From Pseudomonadota bacterium (GTDB lineage Bacteria; Pseudomonadota; Gammaproteobacteria; Steroidobacterales; Steroidobacteraceae), in assembly GCA_023457495.1 (NCBI GenBank), contig JAEWLQ010000075.1, positions 1 to 49,506 on the forward strand: a DNA stretch of 49,506 nucleotides. The letters run 5' to 3'. The notes beneath the pieces are model-generated. The model worked only from the letters and a program-made list of their open reading frames with translations. It made no database searches and was not told the DNA's origin. Below are positions 36,689-46,037 of this stretch, piece by piece. The translations under genes were made by a program, and so were the position numbers. Each line of letters begins with the position of its first letter. The first letter of the stretch is position 1.

Positions 36689-36959
36689 GCCTACGGTCCC
36701 TCCCGCTGTGTCGAGAGTGAGTGTCGCCCTTCGCCCGCTCGGTTCTGAAGCCGTCGCCGATCAAACTATTCGCCCACCCGATCGCCCTGGCTATCGACGA
36801 CGGCGCGCATCGCGTATCGGATTACACCGTGTGCGGATTCGACGTCGCCCGATGCCGACAGCGCCGGAGGGGCAAACGACGGGACTCGTGGCGCGAATAC
36901 CTGGCTGAGTACCGCGCGGGAGCTCGCGGGTTCCCGCGTCGAGCGTCGGCGCTGATAAA

Positions 36960-37601
36960 ATGCGTCCCATGCTCGGCATCCACCATTACTGGCTGTTCAT
37001 CGCCACGGCGGTCGTCCTGGTCCTTACTCCCGGCCAGGACACTTTCTTTATCCTTGGACGCAGTCTTGCGGGTGGGCGCCGCGAGGGAGTTGCCGCGGCG
37101 CTGGGAATAACCGCCGGCAGTATCGTCCATACGCTGCTCGCGGCGCTGGGACTGTCGGCGTTACTCGCGACGTCGCCATACGCGTTCATGGCCGTGAAGT
37201 TCGCGGGCGCGGCCTATCTCATCTATATCGGCGGGCGGGCGCTGTTGACCCGCGCGTCGGGGTTGCCCGGCGAGGCGGGCGCCCATGGCGCTGATGGAGG
37301 GTGGCCGGCCTTCCGCCAGGGCGTAATCACCAACATCCTCAATCCCAAGGTCGCTTTGTTCTTTCTCGCGCTGATGCCGCAGTTCATCAGCGCCACGAGC
37401 ACGACCAAGGTGGCCGCGTTCCTCGTGCTGGGCGTCTCGTTCATGGCGCTCGGCCTCGTGTGGTGCGTGATCCTCGCGGTGGCCGCGGCGAGCCTGCGCG
37501 GGATGTTCTTGCGGCGTCCGTCGATGGCGAACGTGCTGAACAAGATCGCCGGCTCGATGTTCATCGGCCTCGGCCTGAGGCTCGCGGCCGCGAGGCCGTG
37601 A
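36960..37601 (+). CDS. LysE/RhtB family amino-acid exporter
   Basis: This 213-residue inner-membrane protein has six hydrophobic segments and the family motif VLTPGQDTFFILGRSLAGGRREG near residues 21-43. GVITNILNPKVALFFLALMPQFI is also characteristic. It likely exports an amino acid or a related small molecule driven by the proton gradient. ATG 36960 and ATG 36969 are both possible. A TAAAAT string overlaps the first ATG and could be a -10 element, which would favour the second start. It is divergent from the radical SAM arm with a 271-base gap in which I see no gene. Confidence 0.87.
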   Translation: MRPMLGIHHYWLFIATAVVLVLTPGQDTFFILGRSLAGGRREGVAAALGITAGSIVHTLLAALGLSALLATSPYAFMAVKFAGAAYLIYIGGRALLTRASGLPGEAGAHGADGGWPAFRQGVITNILNPKVALFFLALMPQFISATSTTKVAAFLVLGVSFMALGLVWCVILAVAAASLRGMFLRRPSMANVLNKIAGSMFIGLGLRLAAARP

Positions 37602-37663
37602 ACGCCTTGCCGCTCGTGCGTATGTGGCGGACGATGATCGAACCCGGCAGCGCTTCGTAACTC

Positions 37664-38773
37664 GTGGCATCCCGGCTCAAGGACCAGTTCGGCCCCAGTG
37701 CGCCGCGCGCCATCGCGCAGATGATTCGCGCGGTGCACCCGGAATTTCCGCACGTCGAGTTCCTGCGCGATGTCGGGCGGGGATATGGCCCGATGTCGCT
37801 GACCGGGCGTGGCCTGCATGTCGCGGAGGCTTTGCGCAGGCACCTGCCGGCCGACTATCCACTCGCCGTCGGAATCCTGGTCGAGTCGGCCGCGCAGCCA
37901 CACGAACATCGCGCCTCGGGCGGCATGGCGGGGTTCCTCTACATGCCGCACCTGTACTTCGTCGCCCGTCACGGGCTCGATCATTTCGAGGAATCGATGC
38001 GCGCGCAGCACGCGCTGACGCAGCGCTTCACCGCGGAGTTCTCGATCCGCGCGTTCCTCGAAAAGCATCCCGAGCGCACGCTCGCACAGTTGCGCGAATG
38101 GACCGCCGATCCCAGCCACCACGTGCGCCGGCTGGTGTCCGAGGGTACCCGGCCGCGGTTGCCGTGGGCGCCGCGGCTGCGAGCGTTCCAGCGGGATCCG
38201 GGTCCCGTGCTGGAGTTGCTCGAACTACTCCGCGATGACTCGGAGCTGTACGTGCGCCGCTCGGTCGCGAACAACCTCAACGACATCGGCAAGGATCATC
38301 CGCGGCTGCTGGCGGACGTCGCCAACCGCTGGTTGCGTGGCGCGACGCCCGAACGCGAATGGGTGATCCGCCACGCGCTGCGCTCGGCCGTCAAGCGCGC
38401 GGATGCGGGCGCGCTGAACGCGCTCGGTTTCGGTGGCAGGGCAAAGGTGTCGATTCGCGACGTGGACATATCTCCGGCGCGGCCGAAGATCGGCGAGGCC
38501 GTGACGATTTCGTTCGAACTCGTCAACGCGGCGCGCGAGGCGCAGCGCGTCATGGTTGACCTGGTCGTTCACTTCACGAAGGCCCGCGGCACCGGCGCGA
38601 AGACCTTCAAGCTCAAGGCGGTGGAGCTGGCGGCGGGTGGACGGGTGCGGTTCTCGAAGAAGATAGGCCTCGCGCAGCTCACCACGCGCAGACATTATCC
38701 GGGCGTACACCGGATCGAGGCGCTCATCAACGGGCGGCCGCGCGAGATCGGATCGTTTTCGCTGCGCGCCTGA
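37664..38773 (+). CDS. DNA alkylation repair protein, AlkC/AlkD-like HEAT-repeat family
   Basis: This encodes 369 residues beginning at GTG 37664. Helical HEAT-like repeats occupy about residues 1-265 (FSIRAFLEKHPERTLAQLREW, DDSELYVRRSVANNLNDIGKDHP). A C-terminal beta-rich domain follows (about 270-369, VSIRDVDISPARPKIGEAV). The pattern of HEAT repeats plus a C-terminal Ig-like domain matches the AlkC side of the superfamily, DNA glycosylases removing N3- and N7-alkylated bases. The catalytic residues of AlkD cannot be checked by eye, so the activity is inferred from family. Confidence 0.8.
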   Translation: MASRLKDQFGPSAPRAIAQMIRAVHPEFPHVEFLRDVGRGYGPMSLTGRGLHVAEALRRHLPADYPLAVGILVESAAQPHEHRASGGMAGFLYMPHLYFVARHGLDHFEESMRAQHALTQRFTAEFSIRAFLEKHPERTLAQLREWTADPSHHVRRLVSEGTRPRLPWAPRLRAFQRDPGPVLELLELLRDDSELYVRRSVANNLNDIGKDHPRLLADVANRWLRGATPEREWVIRHALRSAVKRADAGALNALGFGGRAKVSIRDVDISPARPKIGEAVTISFELVNAAREAQRVMVDLVVHFTKARGTGAKTFKLKAVELAAGGRVRFSKKIGLAQLTTRRHYPGVHRIEALINGRPREIGSFSLRA

Positions 38774-38803
38774 GCGCGGCATCGGCGCCGTGGCGTTGCG
38801 CGG

Positions 38804-39814
38804 TCAGCGCTGAACGACGCGGGAGGTGGAGCCGCGATTGCCGAACAAGCTCACTTCGTTGCGGCGATAGTCGATGACCAGGCGGTCGAGCACGCCGAGC
38901 ATGTCCATGCCGATCAGCAACGCTGGTTCCTGGTCGAGCTCCCAGTGCTTGAACACGTGGAAGTCCGCGAAGATGACCTCGAGATTGGTCAGCGTCATGT
39001 CGCCGATGGTCGCTTCCTTGATCAGCTGGACCTCGCCATCGGCGATGTCCGGCGTCGCGCCGTGCACGATCGCGCTGATGACGTCGCGTTTGCCGCGGCG
39101 ATGCTTGTTCAATTCGTTCTGCAGCGCCAGGTTGCCGAGCGTGCGTTCCGCGCCGGTGTCGATGACGGCCTTCACCTTGATGCGCCGCCCGACGCGCATG
39201 TCGAGGATCATGAGGCCGCTGTCGTTGCGTAGCGCGCGCGCGGTCACCAGGCTGTAGTGAGGACGGCGACCATTCGCTTCGAGGACCGTGACGCGGTCGC
39301 GCTTGAAGTCGACGTCGATGCGCTGGTTGTGGAAACCGGCGACGCCGAGGATACCGTCGGCATTGCCCATGATCGACGTGAAGATCACCGGCAGGTTCTG
39401 GTTCTCGAACTTGAGCTGGCCGATCTCGATGCTCGCCACCGCGACCGTGGGCACTTCGGCCACGCCGGTGACACCGTTGAGCATGACGTTCTTGCCGACG
39501 GAGTTCTGCAGGCCGAGCGATCGCGCGAGGTGCGGCGCCAGCGTGGAGCGGCTCGCGCCGGTGTCGATGACGAAGCGGAACGGGCCCTTGCCGTTCACCA
39601 TCACGTGAGTCATCACGCGGCCGATGCGATCGAGGCGCGTCGGCGCGGCAAACAACGGCTCGGGATCCGCCAGCACGCCGCCGAGATCTTCGGCCGTGCC
39701 CGGGATGCGCATCACGTGGTTGGGATCGGCGAGGACCAAAGAAGAGAACAGCCCGCCACCAAGGGCGAGAAGCGCCTGCAGGGCCATGCGACGAATTGTC
39801 GGCCTCTCCCACAT
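38804..39814 (-). CDS. secreted retropepsin-like aspartic protease with two DTG domains
   Basis: This 336-residue protein has a signal-like N-terminus (ALQALLALGGGLFSSLVLADP). Two aspartyl_protease_2-type domains are in one chain: D84-T-G-A-S in FRFVIDTGASRS and D219-T-G-A-E in VKAVIDTGAERT. Each is followed by the flap-and-second-loop pattern (GILGVAGFHNQRIDVDF; LLIGMDMLGVLDRLVIDY). Retropepsins need two Asp-Thr-Gly lobes, so this single chain could be active as an intramolecular pseudodimer. ATG 39814 is chosen; an ATG at 39787 would shorten the leader. Confidence 0.83.
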   Translation of the reverse strand: MWERPTIRRMALQALLALGGGLFSSLVLADPNHVMRIPGTAEDLGGVLADPEPLFAAPTRLDRIGRVMTHVMVNGKGPFRFVIDTGASRSTLAPHLARSLGLQNSVGKNVMLNGVTGVAEVPTVAVASIEIGQLKFENQNLPVIFTSIMGNADGILGVAGFHNQRIDVDFKRDRVTVLEANGRRPHYSLVTARALRNDSGLMILDMRVGRRIKVKAVIDTGAERTLGNLALQNELNKHRRGKRDVISAIVHGATPDIADGEVQLIKEATIGDMTLTNLEVIFADFHVFKHWELDQEPALLIGMDMLGVLDRLVIDYRRNEVSLFGNRGSTSRVVQR

Positions 39815-39925
39815 GCCAAACAAACTACGCCTGATTCGGCGCGAATGAAACTCCGGAATGCCGAAACGTGCACGCCGCACGTTCCGCGGTCCCGCATCCG
39901 GGCCGCGATCGGCGATCACACCCTC

Positions 39926-40651
39926 TTAAGGTATCTGGGGATCGGGGAGGGCGTTGAAGGCGTTACGTAATGCCTCGCTCCAGCCCTCGCGGATGACTTT
40001 GAAATAGGCGTCATCCGGGCCGATGCTCCGGTGCAGCGATATCTGCAGGGCGTCGCGGCGCACGATGGCGAGGTCGAGCGGCATGCCGACCGAGAGGTTG
40101 GAGCGGATGGTCGAATCCATCGAAACGAGCGTGCACTTGGCCACTGCCGCCAGCGGAGTTTCCGCCCTCACGACGCGGTCGATGATGGGTTTGCCGTATT
40201 TCGACTCGCCGATCTGGAAGTAGCGCGTGTCGGCCGTCGTCTCGATGTAGTTGCCCGCGGAATACACATGGAACAGCCGCGGCGGCTCCCCGCCGATCTG
40301 GCCGCCGATGATGAACGTGGGATTGAACTCGATGCCGTGCTCCTTCAGCGCTGCCGCGTCGCGGTGATATACGTCCCGCACGGCGTGACCGACGAGCTGC
40401 GCCGCATCCGCCATCGTGCGCGCGGTCAGCAGGCTGGCCTTGGCGTGGTTCGCGCGTTCGCGCAGCAGCCCGGTCACGGACTGGCTGGTCGCCAGGTTGC
40501 CGGCGGAGAGCAGCACGAGGACCCGTTCGCCGGGAACCTCGAAGAAAGTCATCTTCCGGAATGTGCTGATGTGGTCGACACCGGCATTGGTGCGCGAGTC
40601 CGAAAGGAACACCAGGCCTTCATCGACCTGGACGCCGACACAGTAAGTCAT
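39926..40651 (-). CDS. Anbu-type proteasome-like peptidase (ancestral beta subunit)
   Basis: This encodes 241 residues from ATG 40651 with GGAG 6 bases upstream. After removal of fMet the N-terminal residue is Thr, the nucleophile of Ntn-hydrolases. Counting from it, D17 (LSDSRTN) and K32 (FRKM) are at or within one residue of the catalytic D17/K33 of proteasome beta subunits. VGMPLDLAIVRRD and FHVYSAGNYIETT match the Anbu/BPH proteasome-type peptidases, which assemble into rings or helical stacks. The usual partner genes (ATP-grasp, alpha-E, transglutaminase-like) are not adjacent here. Confidence 0.86.
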   Translation of the reverse strand: MTYCVGVQVDEGLVFLSDSRTNAGVDHISTFRKMTFFEVPGERVLVLLSAGNLATSQSVTGLLRERANHAKASLLTARTMADAAQLVGHAVRDVYHRDAAALKEHGIEFNPTFIIGGQIGGEPPRLFHVYSAGNYIETTADTRYFQIGESKYGKPIIDRVVRAETPLAAVAKCTLVSMDSTIRSNLSVGMPLDLAIVRRDALQISLHRSIGPDDAYFKVIREGWSEALRNAFNALPDPQIP

Positions 40652-40700
40652 CGAATCTCCGGGCAATCTGTGCGACGCATCCTACCCGAGGGCGGTTCGA

Positions 40701-41600
40701 TCAGTGCTCGAGTTCGAACTCGTTTCCGCCGAGATCGTTCATGGTGGCGGTGTCGAAGCGCCGGCCGATCCCGGAAAACGTGGAGCGCGCCACGTAGATC
40801 TCGGCGCCATCGGAGGCTTCATAGGCGCCGCGCGATCCACCGATTTCGCTGTTGACGATGTGAACGCGGGCCTGGCGTGCGGTGATCCCCACGCCGCCGG
40901 CGCGGATGCGGGCATTGGTGATGTACAGATCGCAGCCGTTTTCCGCGATCAGTGCGTCGCCGGAGAAGTCGAGCGTCTCGCCATCGATGCGCATGAGCCG
41001 ATCGCCCTGGCAGATGATGGGATCGGCGCGGCGCTCCACGTTGGATGACGTGGTTTCCGCGCGGGGAGCCGCCGGGCGCGCCGACGGTTCCGCGCGCGTG
41101 ATGCTGTATCCCGGCCCTTCGAGCGTGCGATTGCCCGGGGCCGCCGGTTCGCTGCCCCGCTTGATGCTGAAGCCCGGACCCTCGACGAGCGTCGAGCCTT
41201 CGTTGCTGCGTTCGATGGCGACCAGCTCGGTAGTTTGCTCCGGCCCGGCCGCGGCTTGGTCGGACAGGGGTGCGGCATCGGCCGCCGGGGTCGCGGTATC
41301 CGCGGCAGGCGCGGGCTCGGCGGCCGGGGCCGGTTGCGCGGTGGCCGCCTGCTTCTTCTGCGCCGCGGCGAGCGGTGCGGCTACCAGGTCCTCGATGCGC
41401 AGGGTCTGGATCTCACCACTCGTCGTATCGCGCACCGTGAATACGCCGGACGCAGTGTCGGTGGCCAGGATTTCGTAGGCGGGGTTGCGTGCGAGCGCCG
41501 ACCGGGCCCACTCGACTTCGTTGCGGCTTTCGTACTTGGCGCACCCGGCTAACAGAGCGAGCGAGGCGCCGAGAAGCAGGGAAACGCGCGTTGTTTTCAT
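40701..41600 (-). CDS. lipoprotein, hypothetical, with C-terminal parallel-repeat region
   Basis: This 299-residue lipoprotein has a signal ending LALLAGC (Cys20). A low-complexity Ala/Pro/Gln-rich linker (about 80-120) follows, then two copies of a short motif, EGPGFSIKRG and EGPGYSITRA. The C-terminal ~95 residues alternate short strands and turns (LDFSGDALIAENGCDLYITNARIRAGG, then VHIVNSEIGG), like a right-handed beta-helix. I do not recognise the family. It starts 62 bases from the divergent glnE start. Confidence 0.6.
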   Translation of the reverse strand: MKTTRVSLLLGASLALLAGCAKYESRNEVEWARSALARNPAYEILATDTASGVFTVRDTTSGEIQTLRIEDLVAAPLAAAQKKQAATAQPAPAAEPAPAADTATPAADAAPLSDQAAAGPEQTTELVAIERSNEGSTLVEGPGFSIKRGSEPAAPGNRTLEGPGYSITRAEPSARPAAPRAETTSSNVERRADPIICQGDRLMRIDGETLDFSGDALIAENGCDLYITNARIRAGGVGITARQARVHIVNSEIGGSRGAYEASDGAEIYVARSTFSGIGRRFDTATMNDLGGNEFELEH

Positions 41601-41662
41601 GAGGCAATCGTAGGCCGATGCGCGCCATCTGCAAGCGCAATTTCTAGTAAAGTCTCGCGCCC

Positions 41663-44572
41663 GTGACGCCGGAACTCGCGACTTTCTGTGAGCAGCAACT
41701 GACACGCCTGCGCGAGTCGGAGGGCTGCGCGCCGTTCGAAGGTGCCTCCGCCGCCGTGCGCGAGGCATTGCCGCGCGTGCTCGCCGCGAGCGATTTCGTC
41801 GGATCGAGCCTGCAGCGCGATGTCGCGCTGGGAAACTGGCTGGTGGCCGACGCGGCGGCGCTCGACCGGCCCCTCGCGCCGGGGGAAATGGCGCAGCGAC
41901 TCGCCACCGCACTGGCCGAAGAGCCGGAGCTCCCCGGTTTCATGGCTGCGCTGCGGCGCCACCGCACGCGCGAAATGGTGCGCATCGCCTGGCGCGACCT
42001 CGCGGGCCTCGCGACCGTGACCGAGACGCTGGCCGACACCAGTGCGTTCGCGGACGCGGCCATCGCGGCCGCGGTCGATTTTGCGCACCGCGATCTCGAG
42101 CGGATTTACGGCGAGCCGCGTAACGCCGAAGGCGAGGCCCAGCCCTTCGTCGTGCTCGGCATGGGAAAACTCGGCGGCGGAGAACTCAACTTCTCCTCGG
42201 ACATCGATCTCATCTTTCTCTTTCCCGACAGGGGCGCGACCGCCGGATCGCGCAGCATCGACAACGAGGACTTCTTCACGCGGCTCGGCCGCCTCGCCAT
42301 CCGCATCCTCGGAGAGCGCACGGCCGAAGGCATCGTGTTCCGCGTGGACATGCGCCTGCGGCCCTTCGGCGACAGCGGGCCCCTGGCGGTGAGCGCCACC
42401 TTCCTCGACAACTATCTACAGACCCATGGCCGCGACTGGGAGCGTTACGCCTGGATAAAGGCGCGCGCGCTGACCGGCGTCGACGCCTACCGCCTGATCC
42501 ACGCAGAAAGCGTGCGGCCGTTCGTCTATCGCCGTTATCTCGATTTCGGCGTGTTCGAAAGCCTGCGCGAGATGAAGGCGCTGATCGAGAAGGAAGTCGC
42601 GCGGCGGGATCTCGCCGAACACGTCAAGCTCGGGCCCGGAGGAATCCGCGAGATCGAGTTCGTCGTGCAGGCATTCCAGCTCATCCGCGCCGGACAGGAT
42701 CGTCGGCTGCAGACCCCCTCGTTGCTCACGGCGCTGCCGCAGCTGGCCGGTGGAAAGCTGCTGCCCGGGCGGGTGGCGCAGGAGCTCGAGGCGGCCTATC
42801 TATTCCTGCGCCGGCTCGAGAACCGGCTGCAGATGCTGGCCGATCAGCAGACCCACACGCTGCCCGAGGATGCGCTCACGCGCGCGCGCATCGCCCATGC
42901 GATGAATGCGGCCAACTGGGAGACCCTCGCCGCCGAACTCGCGCTGCACCGGGCGCGGGTCACCCGCGCATTCCAGGAGGTCGTGTTCGCGCGCAACGAA
43001 GAGGCCTCGGCCGACTCGCCCGGCGTGAACGGCATCATCGAGGCCTGGTTGCGCGGCGCCGACGCGCCACAGTTCGCGGCGGCGCTCGCGGCGCGCGGCT
43101 TTCGCGACGCCGATGCCGTGGCCGCGCAGCTCCTCGAGTTCCGCGGCGGCGGGGCGGTGCGCCGGCTCGACGCCCCGGGCCGCCCGCGGCACGATACCCT
43201 GATGCCGAGGCTGCTGGCGCACATCGCGGATGTGCCGCCGGACGCTCCCTCCTCGCAGGCCGATGTGACGCGGCGCGTGCTGCGCGTGCTCGAGGCGATC
43301 GGCTCCCGCTCCGCGTATTTCGCGCTGCTCAACGAACACCCGACGGCACGGCGCAAGCTGGTGGACGTCGCGAAGATCGGCGAATTCCTCGCCTCGCAGA
43401 TCGCCTCGCATCCACTGTTGCTCGACGAGCTGCTCGACGAGGCGGCCGGTGGATCGCCTCCATCGCGCGCAGAGCTCGAGGCGGAAGTCGCGTCGCGGCT
43501 TTCGAACCTGGAAGAGGAGGAGCCCGAACGCCAGGTGGAGGTGCTGCGCCAGTTCCAGCGCGCCGCGATCTTTCGCGTGGCGATGGCGGATCTGACCGGG
43601 CGCATCCCGTTGATGCGGGTCAGCGACTACCTGACGGAAATCGCCGAGATCATCGTCGAGCAGGCGATGCAGCTCGCGTGGAAGCAGATGACGGCGCAAT
43701 TCGGCGTGCCTCACTACCTTGGACCCGACGGCGCGCGGAACAGGGTGAGGATCTGCGCGGTGGGCTACGGCAAGTTGGGCGGCTACGAGCTCGGCTACGC
43801 ATCGGATCTCGACCTGGTGTTCCTGCATGACTCGGGCGCCGAGAGCGCGGAGACCGATGCCGCGAAACCCGTCGATAACCAGGTGTTTTTCATCCGCTTC
43901 GCGCAACGCGCGATTCACCTGCTCACGATGCATTCGGCCGCCGGCCGCCTGTACGAGGTCGACGTGCGCCTGCGGCCTTCCGGCAAGGGCGGCATGCTGA
44001 TCACGCGCATCGGCGCGTTCGTCGAGTACCAGGAAAAAGAGGCCTGGACCTGGGAACACCAGGCGCTGCTGCATGCTCGCGCGGTCGCCGGTGATCGCGA
44101 ACTGCGGGAGGAATTCGAGCGGGTGCGCATCGACCTGCTGATGCGCTGCGTGCGGCGCGACACCCTGCGCGACGAGGTGCGCAACATGCGCGAGCGCATG
44201 CGGCGCGAGCTGTCGCGCGCGCGGGCGGGTTCGGGCCTGTTCGACATCAAGCAGGATCCCGGTGGCACGGCCGACATCGAGTTCCTGGCGCAATACTGGG
44301 CGCTGCTGCATGCCCGGACCCACCCGCCGGTCGCCATGTTCGCCGATACCATCCGGCAGCTCGAATCGGTGGCCTCCGCCGACCTCGTGCCCCAGTCCAC
44401 CGTGGATATCCTCGTGAACGCGTACCGGGGTTACCGGGAACGCTCGCATCACCGGTCGCTGGAAGGTGCGGAGCCGGTGGTGCCGGCCGCGGATTTCACC
44501 GAATCCCGCGCGGCGGTCACGGCCATCTGGAATGCGACCATGGGTGAATCCTCCCCGGCCGCCCCCGTATAA
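41663..44572 (+). CDS. glnE: bifunctional glutamine-synthetase adenylyltransferase / adenylyl-removing enzyme
   Basis: This 969-residue protein has two homologous nucleotidyltransferase domains separated by a helical regulatory linker. The N-terminal adenylyl-removing domain has GMGKLGGGELNFSSDIDLIF with D180 and D182. The C-terminal adenylylating domain has GYGKLGGYELGYASDLDLVFLH with D715 and D717. It would reversibly adenylylate GlnA in response to PII and glutamine. Full length compared with the E. coli protein (946 aa). The start is GTG 41663; there is little other leader sequence. The downstream zinc-finger gene begins 9 bases after the stop. Confidence 0.95.
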   Translation: MTPELATFCEQQLTRLRESEGCAPFEGASAAVREALPRVLAASDFVGSSLQRDVALGNWLVADAAALDRPLAPGEMAQRLATALAEEPELPGFMAALRRHRTREMVRIAWRDLAGLATVTETLADTSAFADAAIAAAVDFAHRDLERIYGEPRNAEGEAQPFVVLGMGKLGGGELNFSSDIDLIFLFPDRGATAGSRSIDNEDFFTRLGRLAIRILGERTAEGIVFRVDMRLRPFGDSGPLAVSATFLDNYLQTHGRDWERYAWIKARALTGVDAYRLIHAESVRPFVYRRYLDFGVFESLREMKALIEKEVARRDLAEHVKLGPGGIREIEFVVQAFQLIRAGQDRRLQTPSLLTALPQLAGGKLLPGRVAQELEAAYLFLRRLENRLQMLADQQTHTLPEDALTRARIAHAMNAANWETLAAELALHRARVTRAFQEVVFARNEEASADSPGVNGIIEAWLRGADAPQFAAALAARGFRDADAVAAQLLEFRGGGAVRRLDAPGRPRHDTLMPRLLAHIADVPPDAPSSQADVTRRVLRVLEAIGSRSAYFALLNEHPTARRKLVDVAKIGEFLASQIASHPLLLDELLDEAAGGSPPSRAELEAEVASRLSNLEEEEPERQVEVLRQFQRAAIFRVAMADLTGRIPLMRVSDYLTEIAEIIVEQAMQLAWKQMTAQFGVPHYLGPDGARNRVRICAVGYGKLGGYELGYASDLDLVFLHDSGAESAETDAAKPVDNQVFFIRFAQRAIHLLTMHSAAGRLYEVDVRLRPSGKGGMLITRIGAFVEYQEKEAWTWEHQALLHARAVAGDRELREEFERVRIDLLMRCVRRDTLRDEVRNMRERMRRELSRARAGSGLFDIKQDPGGTADIEFLAQYWALLHARTHPPVAMFADTIRQLESVASADLVPQSTVDILVNAYRGYRERSHHRSLEGAEPVVPAADFTESRAAVTAIWNATMGESSPAAPV

Positions 44573-44581
44573 TCCGCGCCC

Positions 44582-44776
44582 ATGTCAGCCACCAAGCCCC
44601 TGATCCAGCCCAACGCGCAGAACGAATACAAGGTCGATGCGAGCGATCTGCCGCTGTCGTGCCCGATGCCGCAGATGTACCTGTGGAACTCGCACCCGCG
44701 CGTCTATCTACCCATCGAGCAGACCGGCTGGGCGAAGTGCCCCTACTGCGGCGCCGAGTACGTTTTACAGCGCTGA
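44582..44776 (+). CDS. zf-CHCC zinc-finger domain protein
   Basis: This 64-residue protein has one predicted Zn site made by Cys27, His38, Cys53 and Cys56 (LSCPMP, NSHPRVYLP, KCPYCGAEY). The same CHCC fold occurs in the mitochondrial complex I subunit NDUFS6 family, and bacterial stand-alone members are common in proteobacteria. It lies 9 bases after glnE on the same strand, so it is probably co-transcribed with it. It is convergent with the M24 peptidase gene, with a 7-base gap. Confidence 0.87.
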   Translation: MSATKPLIQPNAQNEYKVDASDLPLSCPMPQMYLWNSHPRVYLPIEQTGWAKCPYCGAEYVLQR

Positions 44777-44783
44777 AGCGCCC

Positions 44784-46034
44784 CTAAATGGGCTCGTCCA
44801 GGGACTTGGGCGGCGGAGTGAACCAGACCGGTTTCTCCGGTCCCATGTGGAAGCAGTCCTCGAGCCGGATGCCGAACTTCCCGGGCAGATAGATCCCGGG
44901 CTCGTTGCTGAAGCACATGCCGGGCGCGAGCGGCGTCTTTTCGCCGTGCACCAGGTTCACGGGCTCGTGCCCGTCGAGGCCGATGCCATGCCCCGTGCGG
45001 TGGGAGAGGCCGGGTAGTTCGTAGCCCGGGCCGTAGCCCCACTTCTCGTACTGCGCGCGCACGGCATCGTCCACGGCGCCGGCCGGAACTCCGACGCGGG
45101 CGGTCTCGATCGCGATCTGCTGTCCTTCGCGCATCTGCTTCCACACCTTGCGCTGCTCGGCCGTCGCCTCGCCGAACACGAAGGTGCGGGAGATGTCGGA
45201 CTGGTAACCCTCGACGCTGCAGCCGCAGTCCATGAGCACGACTTCCCCGTCGCGCACGGACTGCGGTTTGCCGGAACCGTGTGGATAGGCACTGGCCTCG
45301 CCCAGCAGGATCAACGCGAACTCGTGATCGGCGCCCAGGGCGGTGTGCGCGGTTTTCATCAGCGCCCCGATGTCGCCGGGTTTCATCCCGCGCTCGACCC
45401 GCGGCCACGTGTGGCGGTACGCGGCCAGCGTGATTTCGTTCGCCTTGCGCATGAGCGCGAGCTCGGTGGGCGACTTCACCATGCGGCAGGCGCGCACGAC
45501 CCCCGCGCCGCTCATGATCTGCACCTCGGGCATGGCGCGCATGAGACCGTCGATGGCGAAGTAGCGCACCGTCTCCTCGATGCCCACCGGATCTTTCACC
45601 TTTCGGTCGCGCAGGATGCCGGCGACGACCGCGAGTGGATCCTGGTGCTCGTTCCAGACGCGCACGTCCGCGGGAATCTTCAGGCTTTCGCGCACGGACG
45701 GTTCTTCGAACGCCGGTGTGACGAGCGCCGGCGCCCCTTCGCGCGGCAGCACCGCCGCGGTCAGGCGCTCGCTGCGCCACCAGTGAACGCCGGTGAAATA
45801 GACGAGAGAGGCGCCAGGCTCGATGAGCAGCGCGCCGATGCCCTGTTGCTCCATGAACCGTTGCGCATTCGCGTAACGCGCGAGGTATTCATCGCGCGAG
45901 ATCGGCGCCACGCCGCCGGTCATCGGTTTCAGATCGCTCGCGGCGTCGGCGGCGAGCAGTTCGACGGGGCGCAGCGCGGCGGCCGTCGCCGCGGCGAGGC
46001 CCAGGTTCAGCAACCCGCGACGGGTAGTGCGCAT
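44784..46034 (-). CDS. Tat-exported M24 family (Xaa-Pro aminopeptidase-like) metallopeptidase
   Basis: This encodes 416 residues with a twin-arginine leader (TTRRGLLNLGLAAATAAAL). The pita-bread catalytic domain has all five metal ligands: D269, D280, H349 (TGHG), E378 (NEPG) and E392 (RLEDC). The N-terminal creatinase-like domain spans about 40-190. It likely cleaves N-terminal residues before proline or a related bond in periplasmic peptides; the exact specificity is unknown. The gene lies 3 bases downstream of the DUF6165 gene stop, at the end of a minus-strand run that also includes GT9. Confidence 0.88.
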   Translation of the reverse strand: MRTTRRGLLNLGLAAATAAALRPVELLAADAASDLKPMTGGVAPISRDEYLARYANAQRFMEQQGIGALLIEPGASLVYFTGVHWWRSERLTAAVLPREGAPALVTPAFEEPSVRESLKIPADVRVWNEHQDPLAVVAGILRDRKVKDPVGIEETVRYFAIDGLMRAMPEVQIMSGAGVVRACRMVKSPTELALMRKANEITLAAYRHTWPRVERGMKPGDIGALMKTAHTALGADHEFALILLGEASAYPHGSGKPQSVRDGEVVLMDCGCSVEGYQSDISRTFVFGEATAEQRKVWKQMREGQQIAIETARVGVPAGAVDDAVRAQYEKWGYGPGYELPGLSHRTGHGIGLDGHEPVNLVHGEKTPLAPGMCFSNEPGIYLPGKFGIRLEDCFHMGPEKPVWFTPPPKSLDEPI

Positions 46035-46037
46035 TCG

